Both the position numbers and the translations under genes were made by a program. The notes beneath the pieces are model-generated. The model had not been told where the DNA came from. It ran no database searches and saw only the letters and a program-made list of their open reading frames with translations. Positions 57,831 through 64,000 of a stretch of 64,000 nucleotides of DNA are shown here, in pieces (within the stretch, counting starts at the first letter, position 1; each line of letters begins with the position of its first letter). The DNA is from Macrotis lagotis (taxonomy: Eukaryota > Chordata > Mammalia > Peramelemorphia > Peramelidae): NCBI RefSeq assembly GCF_037893015.1, contig NC_133665.1:39563537-39627536 (forward strand), in the 5' to 3' direction.

Positions 57831-58500
57831 TGCCCCCTCCACCCTCCCGCCCACCCACTCTGGACCTCAGCACCTCCCTCTCCCCCCCGCCCCCTCCCTT
57901 AACCCTCACCCCACTTACCCCCACCTTGTCCGCCTTCCTCTTCTCCCACTTCCCCCTTTCCCCAGCCTCCTCTAGTGGGTCCCTCTCTCCTCCTCTTGCC
58001 CGGCTTCTCTAGGATGCCCTCTCCGCTCCCCGACTCCCGCGGCAGCTCTGGCCTCACTGGCTGCCAACTTCTTGCCCCGACGGTGACGACCAAGGCCGCT
58101 ACGTCCCGACTGGAGCACGCCAGCTTTACCACCCCACCTTCACTCCACCCCACCTCCCCCTTCTAGCTTCCTGGAGTCGATGGACGGGGAGGTTGAGGCG
58201 TAGAACTGGAGGGTGCTGGGCGCAGCGACGGGACCCGAAGTGAAGGGGAGCTCTCCACTGCCCCCTGACCAGCTCACCGCCACTCGTTTCCCTCAGGAGT
58301 TGGGAAGAAAGCAGCGTTCCAAGCCAGTGGAGGAAAGGCAGAGAAGCCAGGCGTCCCAGCCAGCTTTTCAAACCCCGGCTCCCCAGCACAATCTGGGCTC
58401 AGGGCTCCGGAACAGCCTGGATGGGACCAAGGAGCCGAGAGTCACTTTCTTTTTTCCTCTTTCAAGTTCTTGCTTTTGCAGAGGAGAGACCTTGAGGGGA
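56560..58500. promoter_or_regulatory. CpG island covering FOXB2
   Basis: GC content and CpG density rise sharply here compared with the AT-rich surroundings. The region holds repeated GCGGCCGC (NotI-type) sites at about 57040-57070 and 57120-57150, and runs of GCC/CGG that encode the poly-Ala tracts. It covers the whole coding exon and continues into the 5' flank. Such islands are typical of developmental transcription factor genes and are usually Polycomb targets; the second point is general knowledge, not seen here. Boundaries are by eye. Confidence 0.85.
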
Positions 58501-58782
58501 TGGCCAAGCTCTGTGCCAGGACCGATCTGTCTCCCCCGCGTCTCCCCGCCCCCTTCCTTCAGCAGGGTTGCTAAGAGAGGAGGAAAGCCCGGAAGTTCAA
58601 GCCCCCAGCTTGCAGCTGAGCCCTGGGAGAAATAAAGCCAATTGCTTCTTATTACTGCGATCGGATAAAAAAAAAGTTTGGTGGCTGCTACTGCTTGCTG
58701 CAGCTAGAGCCGCTTTCTCTGCTTCTAGAACTAGAACGGAGTGACTTCCGAGGCCCAAGTGTCTCTGTGTGTGTTTGTGTGT

Positions 58783-58828
<46 letters not shown>

Positions 58829-59345
58829 ATGGGGGGGGTGTAAATGAGAGTAGTGTATGTATGTGGTGGTGATGGGTCGGGGAGAAAGTTGAGTCTTTGC
58901 GCGGCGGCTCCTGCTGCTTCTCTGGCGCTGTTGTTACTGCTGCTTCTGCCTTAGTCCTCCCGGGTCCAGCTGCGAAGAGAGGAGGCGAGAGCTGTGGCAG
59001 GCAGGCGTTCTCTTGCCTGGGTTTTGTAATGGTCCCCGAGACGCCGAGACCCCCGCAGCTCCTGCTTCGTGACTATCACATGACAGAAGCCGAGGGACTC
59101 TGCCGCCAAGACTCACGGAGAAGAAGGGGGCACGGACCCCGCGTTCATCTCCCTCCCGCCCCCTCCTCCTCTTTCCCCCGCCCTTTTCTTCTCCGCCACC
59201 ACCCACTCAGTTGCCCCCCGCTCCGAAACCCCTTAGCAGGGACAAGGCGGGGCCAAGCGCGCAGGCAGCTCTGCAGGGAACCTTTAAAGAGAGATGTGGA
59301 GTCTGTACTGTTTCACAACACTGGATTGAAAGGCAGGATGGATGC
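57831..59345 (-). promoter_or_regulatory. FOXB2 5' UTR and proximal promoter region
   Basis: This is the flank upstream of the FOXB2 start codon on the minus strand. Its plus strand is C-rich, so the gene strand is G-rich, with several GC-box-like sites (ccgccc on the plus strand, near 57848, 57887, 58550, 59153 and 59176). I cannot fix a TATA box or a transcription start. A (TG)n tract at 58766-58828 and a (TC)n tract at 59361-59416 lie within it or at its edge. Reading frames here are short and look like shadows of GC-rich DNA. Confidence 0.5.
58766..58828 (+). repeat. (TG)n microsatellite in the FOXB2 5' flank
   Basis: Interrupted TG run of about 63 nt, followed by 'catggggggg'. Confidence 0.97.
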
Positions 59346-59357
59346 GGAAGGGCATAG

Positions 59358-59360
<3 letters not shown>

Positions 59361-59416
<56 letters not shown>
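59361..59416 (+). repeat. (CT)28 tract in the FOXB2 5' flank
   Basis: Pure 56-nt CT run about 1.5 kb upstream of the start codon. On the gene strand it is (AG)n. Confidence 0.98.
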
Positions 59417-59418
<2 letters not shown>

Positions 59419-59419
59419 T

Positions 59420-60185
59420 TCTCCCTCTCCCTTCACATACACGCACTCTACCTCACCCTTCCTCTCTCCCCGATTTTATGTCTCCTCCATTTCACATTTT
59501 TAAACATTATCCTATCCTACTCTCCCAATACTCTTTGAACTAAAATAACGAGGCAGAAACCTGATTTCTAAGAGATAAAGGAAAGCTGTTGGGAGGAGAG
59601 ACTTAGAATTTCTTAGAATTCAAAGTTTGGTGCATTGAGGTCCATATATTTGAAAATAGCTCTTTGGAATGAATGAATCAGATTCCTGAAATACTTAAGC
59701 AGGGAAAAGCAGAGAAGCAATTTGTAAGGTCAAAGTTGCAAATGTGTACTACTTGGGGGGCTAATAAAAGGAGACGATTAGGAGAAAGTATATTGATATA
59801 TACGTACATAAGTTTTTTTGAGGTGAAAGTAAACAAAGGAAAAAGTGAAGAACAAATGAATTAATGATTCTATAGAGTGTGACTAATCTTCATTATTGCG
59901 AATGAGATGTTTTCTCTATGTTTAGAAGAAAACCAACATTTAAAGATAAATGTGACTGAACGTAGTGGTTAAGAAACTGATCCATTATGCTCACACCTGG
60001 ATTTGGAGGAACTCTTTAGTGATGAAGAATGGAAGGTGACCCCATACAGAACTTCATTTTCACTTACCTAAGAAAGCCAGAAAGAACTTTTTCAGAGTAA
60101 AATGTTGGCATAGTATCTTTAGATTCTATCTCTTCTAGTTTGTGGGGGTGGTGGTGGTGGTGGAGGAAGCAGCAGATGAATGGAA
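59420..60185. other. Intergenic DNA, nothing recognised
   Basis: Returns to AT-rich composition. A (gtg)n stretch lies near 60143-60160. Confidence 0.4.
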
Positions 60186-60199
60186 AAGGAGGAGACCAT

Positions 60200-60350
60200 T
60201 GATAGTTAATAAATACTACGCAAATTCATGTGTGACTTTGTGCAAGGTACTTCTCTGGGTCTCAGTTTCCTCCCCTGTAAAATGATGGAATAGGATTTGA
60301 TTTCTAAAAATGTTTCTTCTAGCTTGAGATCTAACAATTCTGTGATCTTC
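60200..60350 (+). repeat. MIR/THER-type SINE
   Basis: 'tgggtctcagtttcctcccc', 'tgtaaaatgatggaatagga', 'ttcttctagcttgagatcta'. Confidence 0.7.
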
Positions 60351-61670
60351 AGGTTCAGGTGTGTTGGTGCAGAAAGGAGAATGATTCTGTAATTCAGTAT
60401 CTGGACAATTTTCACTACTACAGAAAGGGAGGTTTTCTCTAAGTTGAGATGAAAGACAAGTTTTCATCCGAACAGAATAGTGTTTTCCCCACCCCTCAAC
60501 GAAGCAGCAGCAGCAGCCCCAACAGCAGTCACAGCAGCACCAGCAACTGTAAAGGATTTCCTTACCTTTAAGGGAACTTATTTTTGACACCCTGTTGGTT
60601 TAGAGGGTCTTTGCCAAAAGCTGTCGACAAAGCTGGTGATTTTCACATTAAGGGATTGGAGAAGGTTTGTTTTTCTTCCTAAAACTTTGCAAGGCAGGCA
60701 AAAGCTTCCAATATAGTTGAAGAAAAGAAATCCGGAGATTACTCTGGGGTAGCAGTATAAGACATAGCTATACAGCCGTGTACTCTGGTCAAAATAAATG
60801 ACAAAATCCTTCCTCATTAGACGCTTTTTGTTTTTCTCGAGACTAGTTTTGCATTCGATAAGGTGAAGTCTGGTGGTTTGGTTGTTTTATTATAACAATT
60901 GACAGGAAGTCCAGTGGTAGATTGTGTTGCGTCGAAGTACCTGAAGCCCTATTCTTCTATTCAGTACCTAGCAAAGTTTACTCTTTAATGGCCCTTTGAT
61001 AATCGGTTTTCGGGAAGAACTGTGGGTTTTTTTTTAATAAACACCTACTCATTTGACTTAGCAATAAAGACAGTGCAATTTAGATAAATGGGTTTATGAT
61101 AGCGATTCCTTCTAGTTAGAACGTACAAGAACGTTTTGTGTTGTTGCTGTGCTTGTTTTCTCAATGTCAAGGGTCAAGCACTTGTCTTTAAAGATTAATA
61201 CTAAAGTATTGATTATTGGTACTTAGGGGTTGGAGGACAATTACAGCTTCAACACTCTCTATGATTCTCAAACTCTAGCGTCTGTTATTAATGGTGCCCT
61301 TGGGTTCGAATTTTGACTTGTTCACCTTTTACTACTTTGTAGCAAGTATATATACGAAACTTAGCTTTTTTAACTTCTTTGTTACTACCTTCCTCATGGG
61401 GTTGAGTGAGGAGTCTTTTTGTAAATCTTAACGCTTTATAAATGTGAATTATTATATTGTTTTTCACCTTCTCCTTTAGTAAATCCAACTTTTGTCACCC
61501 TTTCAAATGCAGCATCACTACACTTTAAATAAAACAAGCACCTCCTTATTTAATATGGACTGAATATTCCTAATTATGCTACCCCTTAAAGAAGGCAAGC
61601 CACTCAGGCTGGGGTTTTTGCTTAGAAACCTGCATTGCGGTTTCTGAGGCTGCTGAGTACCAGGGACAGA
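60351..61670. other. Intergenic DNA with a short CAG-rich stretch
   Basis: 'cagcagcagcag' lies near 60505-60545 and makes a Cys-rich shadow frame on the minus strand. Nothing else recognised. Confidence 0.4.
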
Positions 61671-61684
61671 GACAGTTCATGGAC

Positions 61685-61940
61685 TTGGAAGGAGAAGGGG
61701 GGGGGGGGAGAATAGAGAAAAGGAGAATAGGCACTGGTGGGGGGAGGGGGTAAGATAAAGAGGAGGGGAGAGGAAAAGAAAGGAAAGGAGATAGGGGAAG
61801 GCAAAAAAGAGAAAATGAGAAAAGAGAAGCAAGGAAGGAAGGAAGGAGAGAAGCAAAGAGAAAAGGCTAAGAGGAGAGGAAAGAAGAGAGGCTATGAGGG
61901 AAAAAAAGAAAGTACAGAGGAAAGGAGAAGCAAATAAAGG
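61685..61940 (+). repeat. Purine-rich (GA/GGAAA) tract
   Basis: About 250 nt almost free of pyrimidines, with a G run at 61697-61708. Ser/Pro/Phe-rich shadow frames on the minus strand. Confidence 0.9.
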
Positions 61941-62029
61941 ATGCTGAATTGTAGAGAGCATTAGGGGATGAAAGAAAAAGAATTTTTTCCTTTAACTTTT
62001 CATTTATTTGTTATATAAGTCTATAGATT

Positions 62030-62115
62030 ACCTTCCAAGCAACTGACCCACAAAATGAAGGAGTTTGACTAGATGGTTTCTATAATCCCTTACAGGTTTT
62101 ACATTCTATGTGTCT
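62030..62115 (+). repeat. MIR/THER-type SINE fragment
   Basis: 'cccacaaaatgaaggagttt', 'gactagatggtttctataat', 'cattctatg'. Confidence 0.55.
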
Positions 62116-62859
62116 AATTATGCACTATCTTTAGGAGAACTGAGCAGCGTTTGGCATTGAGTGTAAGACTAGCAGTGGTGTTGGAACTCTTTTAAGGAAC
62201 TTTCTGACCAAGGCTCCCAGAGTAATTACTTAAAGAAAAATAGATCATGTAACCACACTGGTGCCTATCAACCAGTGTCAAATTTCGGGGTGTTTTACAA
62301 ACTATGCACTAACCAAATATTGGCTGGTACTCCAGGCAATGGCTTCCAAGACATTGCCCCCTGGGTTACTGTAATCATCTCAGTAGTATCTTCTAGCTCA
62401 TCCCTCAGGCAGTTGTTGCTGGCACTTTCCTAGGAATGGAAGTCAATATGGAGTTTGCTGATTTTAATCTTTGGAAAAGAGTTAATTTTTCAGTAAAAGA
62501 GGACAGATGTGGGGTTGACAGCATAAATTATTATTATTTATCTTATTCTATCCTTATTAACTTCCTCCATCCCAGTTTTCTTCTGTCCTTTCCTTCTTTT
62601 TTTTCCCATTTCCTTCTCTCCCCACCCCACCTAGTGGCAACTTGCCACCATCACCCTCCATTCATTCTAAAGACTTTTGCCATTGCAAAATGAGATCTGG
62701 ACTGGTGAGGTTTCTTTCTTTCCAGTTCCTTCCTTTCCAGTTTCTTGACACTGAACAATCAGAATTTGGGTTACTCCTTTTGAGCAAAATAATCTCACAG
62801 CTAGCAAGTTACGTAAGTAGAATTCTGAAACCCAGGTAGCCCTGATCATTCTGGCAGAC

Positions 62860-63062
62860 GACCCAAATGGTGCAGAGAAAAGAATGTTGGATTTGAAGTG
62901 AAAGTACTTATTTTCAACACCCAAGTCTACTATTTATCAAATATGTGATTTTGGAAAATAACCTCTCTGGGTCTCAGTTTCCTAATCTATAAATGGTTTG
63001 GATTAGATCACCTCTGAGGACCCTTCCAAGTCTAAATCTCCAATCCTGTGATTCCATGAGGA
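62860..63062 (+). repeat. MIR/THER-type SINE, near full length
   Basis: 'gaatgttggatttgaagtga', 'ctctctgggtctcagtttcc', 'gacccttccaagtctaaatc', 'cctgtgattccatgag'. Confidence 0.8.
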
Positions 63063-63114
63063 CTGCCAGTTAGACAAGTGTTCATTTCCTCTAGTAGAAA
63101 GAAAGGAGGGAATA

Positions 63115-63280
63115 AAAAGATGCAGACAGCACTGGACTTGAAATCAGAAGGTTGGACTTTTAGTCTAACTCTTACTGTCTAGCTGAGTGATCCTCAGAAA
63201 ATCACCTAATTTTCTGAGCCTCATTTTTTTTTCATGCATAAAAGGGCAAAATAGAACTTGGATTGTGAAGAAAGTGTTTC
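63115..63280 (+). repeat. MIR/THER-type SINE
   Basis: 'gcactggacttgaaatcaga', 'gcctca', 'gcataaaagggcaaaataga'. Confidence 0.65.
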
Positions 63281-63884
63281 CAGAATTTTAAATTATTATT
63301 ATTATATGAAAATAAGCTATCACTAGAGAACATACCTAAGGATTTCTCTTTCCTGTTTTCATCTCCAAAATGCTGATCATTTACTTGCTAAGTTTTCAAT
63401 GTCATATTTAAATGGTCTTCCTAGACACTATGATTCTTCAAATTGAACCCCTCACTTTATCCCTTTCCCACCACTCTATGTTGACACTAACTTTCCTTCT
63501 CTTTCACAGTTTCTCTATTTGCAGCATTAAGGAGTAGATCTAGGTGACCTCTCAGATTCCTCCTATTTCTAAACTTCTGCCTAGGAGGGAGGGTAGGTGG
63601 CTTTAGGATGATAGGCCTTTTTCTCTAAGTCAAAGCCTCATAAACAAAACCAGGTACATCAATTAGTCTGGTGGGTGAGGTATTCAATTTCCTACTCAAT
63701 GGCAACAGAGCTGCAGGGATTTAAACCCCCAGCCAAGACTGTACATCAACAACTCTGTCCTTCTCCCACCTACCTGATTTTTCCCAGTTAATATCTCTGT
63801 ACTTCTGCTTTTCTGACTTTGTGCTTAAGTCAGTAGAGGTACTCTCCTCTAATGAAAATCAAACCAAAGTCTTGGTGTAGGTGA

Positions 63885-64000
63885 AAAGAGTTTCAAGAGT
63901 TTTGAGATAGCATTCTAAGTTCAGTTATGACTCTCCTACTTATATCCTCTGTGTAGCCTTGGACAAGTCACACCCCCCTCTCTGGGTCTCAGTTTCTTCA
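63885..64000 (+). repeat. MIR/THER-type SINE, cut by the window end
   Basis: 'aagttcagttatgactctcc', 'agccttggacaagtcacacc', 'tctgggtctcagtttcttca' at the last base. Confidence 0.7.

Noticed and set aside
57831..57854. Eight-codon upstream extension of FOXB2 (MGGRVEGA)
   Set aside because: The frame's first codon there is GTG, not ATG. FOXB proteins begin MPRPG, which matches the ATG at 57828-57830.
56760..57902. 380-aa open reading frame on the plus strand across FOXB2
   Set aside because: It is the antisense shadow of a GC-rich coding exon: Arg/Gly/Val-rich, low complexity, no domain. The minus strand encodes an unmistakable forkhead protein.
58897..59538. 213-aa plus-strand frame upstream of FOXB2
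   Set aside because: Ends in translated (CT)n (Ser-Leu repeats), no domain, and lies antisense to the FOXB2 5' flank.
60216..60590. Cys-rich 124-aa minus-strand frame
   Set aside because: The Cys run comes from a short CAG repeat and the rest overlaps a MIR/THER SINE.
1..64000. CRISPR array, operons or other prokaryotic systems
   Set aside because: No regularly spaced direct repeats. All repeats are vertebrate SINEs, LINEs or microsatellites.

Overview
This window is vertebrate chromosomal DNA, almost certainly from a marsupial and probably an Australian one; a dasyurid is my best guess, at low confidence. The evidence is the repeat content. There are many copies of a tRNA-derived SINE with the WSINE1-like consensus (a 'ctaggtggcacagtggat' head and a 'gtggccttgggcaagccac' body), MAR1-type SINEs, marsupial L1 3' ends, HAL1 (half-L1) elements, RTE-type LINE and SINE pairs, and a background of L2, CR1/L3 and MIR/THER fossils. 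About 57 kb is gene-poor and AT-rich.

Only one protein-coding gene can be supported: the intronless forkhead gene FOXB2, on the minus strand at 56529-57830 (433 residues, stop included in the coordinates). It lies in a strong CpG island of roughly 56.6-58.5 kb. Its 5' flank holds long (TG)n and (TC)n tracts, and a second (TC)n tract lies just past its stop codon. A moderately GC-rich, repeat-poor stretch (about 50.3-56.2 kb) lies 3' of the gene and is the likeliest place for cis-regulatory DNA.

Layout. 1-11 kb: intergenic DNA with an unassigned repeat split by an L1 3' end, MAR1 and MIR copies, a TA microsatellite, and an antisense L1. 11-15 kb: WSINE-like, L2 and RTE-SINE copies. 15-22 kb: an old antisense L1 (ORF2 with a recognisable RT remnant) broken by a 4.2 kb HAL1 composite that carries three further SINEs. 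23-26 kb: L2, MIR/THER and an antisense RTE-like LINE with an RT remnant. 26.8-30.1 kb: a second HAL1 composite with a perfect 16-bp target-site duplication. 30-50 kb: a mosaic of SINEs, LINE fragments and microsatellites, several nested with clear target-site duplications. 50-64 kb: mostly unique DNA around FOXB2, with MIR/THER fossils towards the right edge.

No new cellular system is evident. The most interesting structural observations are two. First, both HAL1 insertions have the same chimeric arrangement: a 5'-complete HAL1 joined at its 3' end to a truncated L1 or HAL1 3' piece, all inside a single target-site duplication. Second, the HAL1 family here carries a SINE-like unit, in reverse orientation, inside its 3' UTR.
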